From Oscillospiraceae bacterium (GTDB lineage: Bacteria > Bacillota > Clostridia > Oscillospirales > Ruminococcaceae): 64,000 nt of DNA. Below, piece after piece: positions 41,873 to 48,882 of the stretch. The stretch spans positions 114,566 through 178,565 of the forward strand of contig JAHZAU010000001.1 in the NCBI GenBank assembly GCA_019423755.1, written 5' to 3'. The position numbers and the translations under genes are program-made. Position 1 is the stretch's first letter. Each line of letters starts with the position of its first letter. The notes under the pieces were generated by a model. It had not been told where the DNA came from and searched no databases. It saw nothing but the letters and a program-made list of their open reading frames with translations.

Positions 41873-41901
41873 TTGCCCCGGGGTCGTCTTGGGGGTATAA
41901 T
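41873..41901 (+). promoter_or_regulatory. Promoter of the 34-residue peptide gene
   Basis: TTGCCC and TATAAT separated by exactly 17 bases, 43 bases before the small ATG. Confidence 0.75.
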
Positions 41902-41944
41902 AAGGAAAAAGGCCCCACGGTCTCCACAGAAAGGAGGCGCAGCC

Positions 41945-42049
41945 ATGAAAGGGATGTCCATCACCGGCCTGGTGCTGGGGATCGTCGGCACCGTGGCCGG
42001 CATCGCCGCCGTGGTGCTCAGCTCCATCGGCCTGGCCAAGTCCCGGTAA
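41945..42049 (+). CDS. 34-residue hydrophobic peptide, free-standing small gene
   Basis: An ATG with AAGGAGG seven bases upstream opens a 34-codon frame. The product begins MKGMSITGLVLGIVG, continues with hydrophobic and small residues, and ends GLAKSR, with two GxxxG packing motifs (Gly8-Gly12, Gly15-Gly19). It could form one membrane helix or a short hairpin. The wording resembles one half of the DUF4190-type paired helices, but I cannot assign a family. The gene has its own 17-base-spaced promoter and a perfect 15-base terminator, a complete transcription unit of about 200 bases. Confidence 0.72.
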   Translation: MKGMSITGLVLGIVGTVAGIAAVVLSSIGLAKSR

Positions 42050-42065
42050 CCGGTTTCCCGGCACA

Positions 42066-42098
42066 AAAAAGCACAGCGGCGCTGCCGCTGTGCTTTTT
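42066..42098. terminator. Bidirectional terminator after the small peptide gene
   Basis: Perfect arms AAAAAGCACAGCGGC and complement around a three-base loop. It serves both the small plus-strand gene and the convergent HAD gene. Confidence 0.9.
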
Positions 42099-42121
42099 GC
42101 TTTTCCGGTATGCTGCCCGGG

Positions 42122-42595
42122 CTAACCGCGCAGGGTGGCCTTCAGGCGGTTGTCATCTATTAAAAGGAGAAGGGCATCGGCGATGGAGGGGCAGAGGATG
42201 TCCGCCGCCAGCGCCGCCGGCACAAAGCAGCCCTCCTCCCCCAGGATGCACAGCGCCAGGCGGCTCGACTCAAACATCCCCAGGTCGTTGCGGCCGTTGC
42301 CGATGCTCAGGGTATGCTCTGCCCCCAGCCGCTCCACCAGCTGCCGCTTGGCGGAGGCCACATCCTCGCCCTGGCAGACCACCAGCTCCAGCGGCAGCCC
42401 GGCGCACTGGGCCGCAGCGGTGCCGTTGGTGTCGGCGGTGATCACATAGGTTTTAATCCCCTGGCGTTCTAGTTCCGCCAGCCCCTGGGCCACCCCGGGG
42501 CTCAGCACCCCGCCCTGGGCGATGGTCCCGTTAAAGTCCAGCACCAGGTTTTCCCATTCCAGCCCTCCCCAACCGGGGATATCCAGTCGCTTCAT
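42122..42595 (-). CDS. HAD-family hydrolase, small soluble P-type-ATPase-like form
   Basis: A 157-residue haloacid-dehalogenase-fold protein. Motif I is LVLDFNGTIAQGG (about 17-29; nucleophile Asp and the DxNGT form used by P-type ATPase-like members). Motif II is the Thr in YVITADTNGTAAA (about 50-62), and the motif III/IV region is LSIGNGRNDLGMFESSRLAL (about 95-114). There is no cap domain. It fits COG4087-type soluble phosphatases of unknown substrate. The ATG after GGAAAGGAG is chosen. It may be monocistronic. Confidence 0.8.
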   Translation of the reverse strand: MKRLDIPGWGGLEWENLVLDFNGTIAQGGVLSPGVAQGLAELERQGIKTYVITADTNGTAAAQCAGLPLELVVCQGEDVASAKRQLVERLGAEHTLSIGNGRNDLGMFESSRLALCILGEEGCFVPAALAADILCPSIADALLLLIDDNRLKATLRG

Positions 42596-42713
42596 CTGCA
42601 AACTCTCCTTTCCGCCCCTGCGGGCAGCGCCTTTTCTTTGAGGATAACACATCCGACCTGCCGGGCGCAACCGCTCTTCCGGGTCGAAAGCGGGGGAAAT
42701 TTTGCCCGGCGGG

Positions 42714-42742
42714 TTGACTTTTGCACAGACATGGTGTATCTT
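42714..42742 (+). promoter_or_regulatory. Promoter of pyrBI
   Basis: TTGACT and TATCTT spaced by 17 bases, giving a leader of about 218 bases before pyrB. Confidence 0.72.
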
Positions 42743-42789
42743 AGGGAAAAGCAAAACGCCCGATACGGGCAAAGCTCCCCTTTAACTTA

Positions 42790-42809
42790 GCACAGAGAGG
42801 CTAAAAAGG
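42790..42809 (+). promoter_or_regulatory. PyrR-binding loop in the pyrB leader
   Basis: The RNA segment GCACAGAGAGGCTAAAAAGG matches the Bacillus PyrR binding loop (CAGAGAGGCU followed by AAGG) at nearly all conserved positions. It sits early in the leader, as expected for an anti-antiterminator that PyrR stabilises when UMP is plentiful. Confidence 0.82.
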
Positions 42810-42883
42810 AACCGGGCTGGGCAAGATCTCCTCCCCTTTTTTTGCGGGGCGGGAGCATTTTTGCGGGTTGCGTCGTTTTTTTG

Positions 42884-42921
42884 AGCCTTTCTCTGCGCTT
42901 TTGGCGGGGAAAGGCTTTTTT
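42884..42921 (+). terminator. Attenuator terminator before pyrB
   Basis: AGCCTTTC pairs with GAAAGGCT and is followed by six T, 46 bases before the pyrB ATG. A competing pairing (CTCCCC with GGGGCGGGAG, about 42828-42855) lies between it and the PyrR loop and could be part of the antiterminator. Confidence 0.8.
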
Positions 42922-42966
42922 GTTGCCCTGTGAGCATTCCAAACCTAATACATTGGAGGTACCCTT

Positions 42967-43887
42967 ATGCGTCATCTGATCGATCCGATGGATCTCTCGG
43001 TGGAAGAGATCGACCAGCTGCTTGCGGTGGGGGACGATATCATCGCCCACCCCGAAAAGTACGCCCACGTCTGCGCCGGCAAAAAGCTGGCCACCCTCTT
43101 TTATGAGCCCAGCACCCGTACCCGCCTGAGCTTCGAATCCGCCATGCTGGAGCTGGGCGGCAGCGTCATCGGCTTCTCTTCTGCCAACTCCAGCTCCGCC
43201 GCCAAGGGCGAAAGCGTCGCCGACACCATCCGGGTCATCGGCTGCTTTGCGGACATCGCCGCTATGCGCCACCCCAAGGAGGGCGCTCCCCTGGTTGCTG
43301 CCATGCACTCCCCCATCCCGGTGATCAACGCCGGTGACGGAGGCCATCAGCATCCCACCCAGACCCTCACCGACCTGATGACCATCCACCGCCTCAAGGG
43401 CCGCCTCAACGGCCTGACCGTCGGCCTCTGCGGCGACCTGAAGTTCGGCCGCACCGTCCACTCCCTGATCACCGCCCTCTCCCGCTACGAAGGCATCCGC
43501 TTCCTGCTCATCGCGCCGCCGGAGCTGCGCCTGCCCAGCTACATCAAGGAAGAGGTCCTGGACCGCAACCACATCCCCTACACCGAGGTGGAGCGTCTGG
43601 AGGACGTTATGGGCGAGCTGGACATCCTCTACATGACCCGCGTCCAGAAGGAGCGCTTCTTCAATGAGGAGGACTACATCCGCCTGAAGGACAGCTACAT
43701 CCTGACCCCCGAAAAGCTGGAGGCTGCCAAGAAGGATATGTGCATCCTGCATCCCCTGCCCCGCGTCAACGAAATCTCGGTTGCCGTGGACAATGACCCC
43801 CGCGCCGCTTACTTCAAGCAGGTATACTTCGGCAAGATCATCCGCATGGCTTTGATTATGAAACTTTTGGAGGTGCACCCATGCTAA
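42967..43887 (+). CDS. pyrB: Aspartate carbamoyltransferase, catalytic subunit
   Basis: A 306-residue enzyme condensing carbamoyl phosphate and aspartate, the first committed step of pyrimidine synthesis. Carbamoyl-phosphate site FYEPSTRTRLSFESAMLELG (about 49-68) and SSAAKGESVADTIRV, then GDGGHQHPTQTLTDLMTIHR (about 127-146) and LHPLPRVNEISVAVD (about 261-275) are all present. It overlaps the regulatory subunit gene by seven bases. Expression is probably controlled by the PyrR-type attenuator. Confidence 0.97.
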   Translation: MRHLIDPMDLSVEEIDQLLAVGDDIIAHPEKYAHVCAGKKLATLFYEPSTRTRLSFESAMLELGGSVIGFSSANSSSAAKGESVADTIRVIGCFADIAAMRHPKEGAPLVAAMHSPIPVINAGDGGHQHPTQTLTDLMTIHRLKGRLNGLTVGLCGDLKFGRTVHSLITALSRYEGIRFLLIAPPELRLPSYIKEEVLDRNHIPYTEVERLEDVMGELDILYMTRVQKERFFNEEDYIRLKDSYILTPEKLEAAKKDMCILHPLPRVNEISVAVDNDPRAAYFKQVYFGKIIRMALIMKLLEVHPC

Positions 43888-44300
43888 ACGTCGACAGCAT
43901 CCAGACCGGCATCGTCATCGACCACATCCAGGCTGGCAAAGGGATGGAGATCTACCGTTACCTGCACCTGGACGACCTGGCTTGCAGCGTTGCCATCATT
44001 AAAAACGCAAAAAGCGCCAAAATGGGCCGCAAGGACATCATCAAGATCGAGGACACCATCGACCTGAACCTGGACATCCTGGGCTTCATCGATCCCGACG
44101 CTACCGTTAACGTCATCGAAAACGGCAAGATCTACGAAAAACGTCAGCTTGCCCTGCCCCAGCGCATCACCAACGTGATCCAGTGCAAAAACCCCCGCTG
44201 CATCACCTCCATCGAGCAGGAGCTGCCCCATGTGTTCCAGCTGGTGGACCCCGAGCGCCGCATCTATCGCTGCATCTACTGCGAAGCACAGCAGAAGTAA
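43881..44300 (+). CDS. pyrI: Aspartate carbamoyltransferase, regulatory subunit
   Basis: A 139-residue allosteric subunit. The N-terminal nucleotide-binding domain includes SIQTGIVIDHIQAGKGMEIY (about 5-24) and MGRKDIIKIEDTIDL. The C-terminal zinc domain has the four ligands CKNPRCI and CIYCE (about 105-135). With PyrB it forms the c6r6 holoenzyme inhibited by CTP. The start lies inside the end of pyrB, so the subunits are translationally coupled. Confidence 0.96.
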   Translation: MLNVDSIQTGIVIDHIQAGKGMEIYRYLHLDDLACSVAIIKNAKSAKMGRKDIIKIEDTIDLNLDILGFIDPDATVNVIENGKIYEKRQLALPQRITNVIQCKNPRCITSIEQELPHVFQLVDPERRIYRCIYCEAQQK

Positions 44301-44321
44301 TCCCGTCTTCCCCGCTTTTTC

Positions 44322-44352
44322 CAGCCGCCGGCCCGCCTGGGTCCGGCGGCTG
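44322..44352 (+). terminator. Likely terminator of pyrBI
   Basis: Perfect ten-base arms CAGCCGCCGG/CCGGCGGCTG with only TTTG after, so strength is uncertain. Confidence 0.55.
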
Positions 44353-44357
44353 TTTGC

Positions 44358-44386
44358 TTGAAGGGGCGGGCGTCCTGTGCTACAAT
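44358..44386 (+). promoter_or_regulatory. Promoter of the TIGR01440-family gene and yqeC
   Basis: TTGAAG and TACAAT spaced by 17 bases, about 64 bases before the next ATG. Confidence 0.68.
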
Positions 44387-44449
44387 AAGGACAGAAACCG
44401 GCCGGGCTCATCCCCGGCCCCCGTTATGATCCAAAAGGAGTGAACCATC

Positions 44450-45013
44450 ATGGAAGAACAATTCCTTTCGCAAGTCGCCTCCGAAGCCCACACCGCCCTG
44501 CAGGAGCTGCTGCAGGTAGCCAAGCTGCGCCGGGGGGATATCCTGGTGCTGGGCGCCAGCTCCAGCGAAATCACCGGCCAGCGCATCGGCAGCGCCAGCA
44601 GCATGGACACCGCACAGGCGGTCTTTTCCGCCATTTATGAGGTCGCCCAGGCCCACGGGCTGTTTTTGGCCGTCCAGTGCTGCGAGCACCTCAACCGCTG
44701 TCTGATCCTGGAGGAGGAAGCTGCCCGCCGCTACGGCTACGAGCCGGTGAACGTGGTGCCCCATCCCCACGCCGGCGGCGCCTTTGCCACCACCGCTTGG
44801 GCCCGCTTCGACCACCCGGTGGCGGTGGAGCGCATCCAGGCCAGCGCCGGTATGGACATCGGCCAGACCTTCATCGGCATGCACATGAAGCCGGTGGCGG
44901 TGCCGGTGCGCACCAGCGTCAAGACCGTCGGTTCCGCCGTGCTGAGCCTCTGCCGCACCCGCCCGAAATTCGTCGGCGGCAGCCGCGCCCAGTACAACGA
45001 GGAGCTGCTGTAA
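44450..45013 (+). CDS. TIGR01440 / UPF0340 (YwlG-like) family protein
   Basis: A 187-residue protein. Recognisable family features are the N-terminal QVASEAHTALQELLQVAKLR (about 5-24), LVLGASSSEITGQRIGSASS, CCEHLNRCLILEEEAA (about 77-92), and GMDIGQTFIGMHMKPVAVPV (about 138-157). The YwlG family has no settled function. ATG is preceded by AAAAGGAG. It ends two bases before the yqeC-like ATG, so the two are one operon here. Confidence 0.88.
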   Translation: MEEQFLSQVASEAHTALQELLQVAKLRRGDILVLGASSSEITGQRIGSASSMDTAQAVFSAIYEVAQAHGLFLAVQCCEHLNRCLILEEEAARRYGYEPVNVVPHPHAGGAFATTAWARFDHPVAVERIQASAGMDIGQTFIGMHMKPVAVPVRTSVKTVGSAVLSLCRTRPKFVGGSRAQYNEELL

Positions 45014-45015
45014 CC

Positions 45016-45711
45016 ATGGCGCCCCGGCTCATCGCCGCGGTAGGCAGCGGCGGCAAGACAAGCTCCCTTTGCCAGCTGGCCGCGGTGGCGTCTCACCGTC
45101 CGGTACTGCTGACCACCACCACCCACATCGGATGCCCGCCGCCCCTTCCCTGCCGCTTGCTGAAAAACCCCTCCGCCGAAGCCCTCCGCCAGGCCCTTTC
45201 CCAGCCAGGGGTAGTCTGCGCCGGGACGGCCTGCGGCGAGGGGAAACTTTCCTCCCTGCCTCCGGAGGCTTGGGAAGCCGGGGTCCGGGCTGCCGCTCTG
45301 ACCCTCTGTGAGGCGGACGGCTCCCGCCAGCTGCCGCTGAAGCTGCACCGCCCGGACGAACCGGTGGTCCCGCCGGGGACCGACCTTTGTCTGGTGGTGG
45401 CCGGGCTTTCCGCCCTGGGACAGACGGTAAAAAATGCCGTCCACCGCTATGCCCTCTGCCCCGCCTGGGAACAAAACCCTGCGCAGGTGGTGGGGGTGGA
45501 GGAATTCCTTTTCTGCCTGCGGGAAACGGTGCGCGCCTGCGGCCTCCCCAAGGAGAAAATCCGGGTGCTGCTCAACCAAACCGACGCCCTGCCGGACCCT
45601 GCCCCTGCCGACGCCATTCTAGCCGAACTTGCGCGGGAGGGCCTCGCCTGCCGGGCCGGTTCTCTGCGCCGCCAGCCCCAGTTGTTGGCCGAGTGGCTGC
45701 TTGCCGATTAA
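45016..45711 (+). CDS. yqeC: YqeC-like selenium-dependent hydroxylase accessory protein
   Basis: A 231-residue P-loop protein. The start ATG is two bases after the previous stop. The nucleotide-binding loop is AAVGSGGKTSSLCQLA (about 7-22), followed by PVLLTTTTHIG (about 29-39), the DGSR motif in CEADGSRQLPLKLHRPDEPV (about 98-117) and the pre-C-terminal VLLNQTDAL. This matches the putative selenium-dependent hydroxylase accessory protein YqeC family. The related EF2563-family gene is convergent and 80 bases away, supporting a shared role in molybdenum hydroxylase maturation. Confidence 0.85.
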   Translation: MAPRLIAAVGSGGKTSSLCQLAAVASHRPVLLTTTTHIGCPPPLPCRLLKNPSAEALRQALSQPGVVCAGTACGEGKLSSLPPEAWEAGVRAAALTLCEADGSRQLPLKLHRPDEPVVPPGTDLCLVVAGLSALGQTVKNAVHRYALCPAWEQNPAQVVGVEEFLFCLRETVRACGLPKEKIRVLLNQTDALPDPAPADAILAELAREGLACRAGSLRRQPQLLAEWLLAD

Positions 45712-45724
45712 CCGAAAAACGCAA

Positions 45725-45762
45725 AAAAGCTTCGGGACCCTTTCCGGGTTTCCGAAGCTTTT
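45725..45762. terminator. Bidirectional terminator between yqeC and the EF2563-family gene
   Basis: GCTTCGG pairs with CCGAAGC, extended by A/T pairs on both sides with TTTTCTTTTT on the plus side and TTTTTTGC on the minus side. Confidence 0.8.
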
Positions 45763-45790
45763 CTTTTTCCCTTTGATTTTTCCGGGGCGG

Positions 45791-46636
45791 TTACAACAGC
45801 GGGATGCCCTTTTTCCGGGAAAGGACCAGCAGCGCCTCCACCACCGCGCCGCCCATAGCCCGGGCCTTGTCCGAGACGGTGTCGCACCAGGCGGCGGAAT
45901 CGGCCCGCGGGTCGATGTCCGCGATCTTCAGGCCCTGGATCACCGGGTAACCGGGGCGGATGAGCCCCCGCAGCACCCCGTCCAGGGTGGCGCAGACCGG
46001 AGTTTCTCCGATTTTGGCGATGATCTGCCCCCGCTTGACCGGGGTTCCGATGTCCACCAGCGTCCCGTCCGGGCCGGGGACCAGTTCCAGCGAGCCAGAC
46101 GCCGGGGCGTGGATGACCCGTTCCTTCCCCCAGCCTTCCACCGGGGCGGGGATACCGGTATTGGGCAGGGCTCTCCCCTGCCAGAGCACCCGGCCCAGGT
46201 CGTGGCCGCGCATAGTCTCTACCACGGCGTCCACCTCCTCCCCGGCGGCAAAGCCCGGCCCCAGGGCCACCGTAATCGGGGCCATGGCCCGGTTGGTGCC
46301 CAGGTTGCGCTTCGCCAAGATGGCGTCCACCACCGCCGCTGGGGCAAACTCCCCGGCGCAGCGGCAGTCCGGGTCCACCAGCAGGGGGATCTCCCCGGCC
46401 TGCTGTACCCTCTCTGCCTCCTGGATGCTGTACACCCTCCGGCAGGTGACCCCTTCCACCTGGGCGCTCCCCTGCCACACCGCCTCACACAGCGAAGCTT
46501 TGCGGCGGATGGCCGAGGGTGCGGCGCACTCGCTGACCACCACCCGGAACCCGCAGCGGTGCAGCCGCAGGATCACCCCGGTGGCCAGGTCCCCGGCGCC
46601 TCGTACCAGCACCCAAGGCTGTGTCTGTTGCTTCAT
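45791..46636 (-). CDS. yqeB: EF2563-family selenium-dependent molybdenum hydroxylase system protein (YqeB)
   Basis: A 281-residue protein. It opens with VLVRGAGDLATGVILRLHRC (about 9-28), the dinucleotide-binding style start of the family, followed by FRVVVSECAAPSAIRRKASL (about 31-50) and a biotinyl-like C-terminal region around GTLVDIGTPVKRGQIIAKIG (about 190-209). These are characteristic of EF2563 proteins, which are genetically tied to the delivery of selenium or labile ligand to molybdenum hydroxylases. Sits next to a ModE-like regulator gene and opposite yqeC. Confidence 0.88.
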   Translation of the reverse strand: MKQQTQPWVLVRGAGDLATGVILRLHRCGFRVVVSECAAPSAIRRKASLCEAVWQGSAQVEGVTCRRVYSIQEAERVQQAGEIPLLVDPDCRCAGEFAPAAVVDAILAKRNLGTNRAMAPITVALGPGFAAGEEVDAVVETMRGHDLGRVLWQGRALPNTGIPAPVEGWGKERVIHAPASGSLELVPGPDGTLVDIGTPVKRGQIIAKIGETPVCATLDGVLRGLIRPGYPVIQGLKIADIDPRADSAAWCDTVSDKARAMGGAVVEALLVLSRKKGIPLL

Positions 46637-46657
46637 CTTCTCCCTCTCCTTTTTGCG

Positions 46658-47032
46658 CTAGCGTGCCTGCTCCGGGCCGCTTTCCGGCTCCTGGGGGGCA
46701 AAGTACTTCTGCGCCAGCTGGTCCAACGCCTGCTGGGCCTCCTTTTCAAAGGCGCGGTACCGCTCCAGCAGCTCCTCCCCCCGGGGGGTCAGCTGGGCGC
46801 CGCCGCCTCCGGCCCCGCCCACCCGGCGCTCGGTCAGGGCAAAGCCCGCCTGGGCCTCGCACTGGCGCAGGATGCTCCAGGCCTTGCTGTAACTCATCTG
46901 CATCTCGGCGGCACTGCGCCGCAGCGAACCCAGCCGCCGCACCCCTTCCAGCAGGCGGGCCACCCCCGGGCCCATGAGTTTTCCTTCCCGCACCAGCCAC
47001 AGCCGGGCCCGCACCTGTACCTTCTTTTCCAT
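46658..47032 (-). CDS. ModE-like winged-helix regulator
   Basis: A 124-residue protein equal to the N-terminal DNA-binding domain of ModE: KVQVRARLWLVREGKLMGPG (about 4-23), ARLLEGVRRLGSLRRSAAEM (about 25-44), then SYSKAWSILRQCEAQAGFAL and the wing GGAGGGGAQLTPRGEELLER (about 73-92). The molybdate-binding TOBE domains of full ModE are absent. The ATG follows AAGGAGG. Divergent from the molybdopterin operon and linked to modABC, it probably regulates these genes. It would need another way to sense molybdate. Confidence 0.85.
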   Translation of the reverse strand: MEKKVQVRARLWLVREGKLMGPGVARLLEGVRRLGSLRRSAAEMQMSYSKAWSILRQCEAQAGFALTERRVGGAGGGGAQLTPRGEELLERYRAFEKEAQQALDQLAQKYFAPQEPESGPEQAR

Positions 47033-47058
47033 GGGGCGCCTCCTTTGCTTTTTTGCCC

Positions 47059-47087
47059 ATTGTACCATCTGCCCGGTGGAAAAGCAA
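47059..47087 (-). promoter_or_regulatory. Promoter of the ModE-like gene
   Basis: Minus-strand TTGCTT and TACAAT spaced by 17 bases, directly upstream of the ModE-like start. Confidence 0.72.
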
Positions 47088-47097
47088 CCGCCGGGCA
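47071..47097. promoter_or_regulatory. Inverted repeat at the ModE-like promoter
   Basis: GCCCGGTGG and CCGCCGGGC form near-perfect arms (one mismatch) around eight bases and overlap the -35 element. The right arm contains AACCGCCGGG, which recurs before modA and modB. Confidence 0.5.
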
Positions 47098-47251
47098 GCG
47101 GCGTTTTCGGGGAAGAAAGGGCCGTTTTCCCGGCAGGATGCTTTGTTTTTCCTTTAACAAGCAGAAGCTCTTTGTGCAAAATCGTTAATCTCTGCAAAAA
47201 ACAACGCCGAAAGTTTGGCGGAAAACCGAGCGCTTTGCACAGCCCCTTTGG

Positions 47252-47281
47252 TTGCGGAAAAAGCCAGCGGCATGGTATAAT
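47252..47281 (+). promoter_or_regulatory. Promoter of the molybdopterin operon
   Basis: TTGCGG and TATAAT spaced by 18 bases, 47 bases before the first start codon, which has TAGGAGG. Confidence 0.68.
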
Positions 47282-47328
47282 TTGATAACACAAACGGCGG
47301 CTGCCGGACTGCTTTTAGGAGGCTCCTT

Positions 47329-48354
47329 ATGAAACTCATGCGCACAGAAGACGCGGTAGGCCAGGTGCTCTGCCACGACATCACCCAGATCATCCGCGGC
47401 GTCACCAAGGACGCCGTTTTCCGCAAGGGACACATTATCCGCCCCGAGGACGTACCCGTCCTGCTGAGCGTGGGCAAAGAACACGTTTATATTTGGGAAA
47501 ACGACGAGACCCGCCTGCACGAAAACGACGCTGCCGACATCCTGCGGCAGATCTGCCAGGGGCTCAATATGCATGCCACCGAGCCCAAAGAGGGCAAAAT
47601 CGAGCTTATTGCCGACTGCGACGGCCTGCTGCTGGTGGACGTGGAGCGCCTGCGTGCGATCAACGCCCTGGGCGAGATGATGATCGCCACCCGGGCCTCC
47701 GGCTTCCCGGTAAAAAAGGGGGACAAGCTTTGCGGCACCCGCATCATCCCCTTGGTTATCGAAAAGGAAAAGATGGCGGTGGCCCAGGCAGTGGCCGGCG
47801 AACAGCCGCTGCTGGAACTGCTGCCCTTCACCCCCCGCACCTTCGGCGTGGTCACCACCGGCAGCGAGGTCTACCACGGCCGCATCCAGGACACCTTCAC
47901 CCCGGTGATCCAGGAAAAACTGGCGGAATACGGCTGCACCATGGCCGCCCATGAGATCTGCGACGACGACCCGGCCGCCATCACCGCCGCCATCCGCCGC
48001 ATGGCCGACAGCGGCGTGGGGATGGTCTTCTGCACCGGCGGCATGAGCGTCGACCCCGACGACCGCACCCCTCTGGCTATCCGCAACGCGGGAGCAAAGG
48101 TCGTGGCCTACGGCGCGCCGGTGCTGCCGGGCGCCATGTTCCTGGTGTCCTACCTGGCGGACGGCCGTCCGGTCTGCGGCCTGCCCGGCTGCGTCATGTA
48201 CGCCAAGCGCACCATCTTCGACCTGGTGCTGCCCCGCCTGCTGGCCGATGTGCCGGTGACCCAGCCTTGGCTGGCCGGTCTGGGACACGGCGGCCTGTGC
48301 CTTGGCTGCCCCGAGTGCCACTTCCCCAACTGCGGCTTCGGCAAAGGCATCTAA
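47329..48354 (+). CDS. Molybdopterin-binding protein with C-terminal cysteine motif
   Basis: A 341-residue protein with the MoaB/MogA/MoeA-type binding domain: FGVVTTGSEVYHGRIQDTFT (about 173-192), VFCTGGMSVDPDDRT (about 229-243) and a final GLPGCVMYAKRTIFDLVLPR. The N-terminal 160 residues resemble the MoeA-associated region with VGQVLCHDITQI. The C terminus carries CLGCPECHFPNCGFGKGI, a cysteine-rich tail (four Cys and a His). Family members accompany selenium-dependent molybdenum hydroxylase genes. It heads an operon with moaC, moaA and mod genes, so a role in molybdenum insertion or carrier function is likely but not proven. Confidence 0.85.
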   Translation: MKLMRTEDAVGQVLCHDITQIIRGVTKDAVFRKGHIIRPEDVPVLLSVGKEHVYIWENDETRLHENDAADILRQICQGLNMHATEPKEGKIELIADCDGLLLVDVERLRAINALGEMMIATRASGFPVKKGDKLCGTRIIPLVIEKEKMAVAQAVAGEQPLLELLPFTPRTFGVVTTGSEVYHGRIQDTFTPVIQEKLAEYGCTMAAHEICDDDPAAITAAIRRMADSGVGMVFCTGGMSVDPDDRTPLAIRNAGAKVVAYGAPVLPGAMFLVSYLADGRPVCGLPGCVMYAKRTIFDLVLPRLLADVPVTQPWLAGLGHGGLCLGCPECHFPNCGFGKGI

Positions 48355-48390
48355 TCTGAAGGGCCTACCCTTCCTTGGAGTGTGATTCAT

Positions 48391-48882
48391 ATGGAATTTA
48401 CGCATATTGACCCCAACGGCAACGCCATTATGGTGGATGTGGGACAAAAAGCGCCCACCCAGCGCACCGCCGTCGCCACCGGGCGGATCACCATGAGCCC
48501 GGAGTGCTTCGCCGCCGTGAAAAACGGCACCGCTAAAAAGGGCGACGTGCTGGGGGTGGCGCAGATCGCCGGCATTATGGGCACCAAGCACACCGCCGAC
48601 CTGATCCCCCTGTGCCACCGGCTCAACCTGACCCGCAGCGCCGTCACCTTCCGCCTGCTGGAAGAGGAGTGCGCCGTGGAGGTCAGCTGCACTGCCGGCT
48701 GCCAGGGTCCCACCGGCGTAGAGATGGAGGCCCTCACCGGCGCCACCATCGCGCTGCTCACCGTCTACGATATGTGCAAGGCCATCGACAAGCGGATGGT
48801 CATCTCTCAGGTGCATCTGGTAGAGAAACACGGCGGCAAAAGCGGGGACTTTCTCTTTGAGGGGGGGGAGGCCCATGCTTGA
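48391..48882 (+). CDS. moaC: Cyclic pyranopterin monophosphate synthase
   Basis: A 163-residue enzyme of molybdenum cofactor synthesis acting after MoaA. Conserved blocks include MVDVGQKAPTQRTAVATGRI (about 12-31), MGTKHTADLIPLCHRLNLTR (about 63-82), GVEMEALTGATIALLTVYDM (about 109-128) and the catalytic KAIDKRM. The ATG at 48391 is preferred to an upstream GTG that is too close to the ribosome site. Its end overlaps moaA by eight bases. Confidence 0.95.
   Translation: MEFTHIDPNGNAIMVDVGQKAPTQRTAVATGRITMSPECFAAVKNGTAKKGDVLGVAQIAGIMGTKHTADLIPLCHRLNLTRSAVTFRLLEEECAVEVSCTAGCQGPTGVEMEALTGATIALLTVYDMCKAIDKRMVISQVHLVEKHGGKSGDFLFEGGEAHA

Noticed and set aside
47185..48876. Minus-strand open frame of 563 codons
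   Set aside because: Antisense of the molybdopterin-binding protein and moaC genes, which have ribosome sites and clear motifs.
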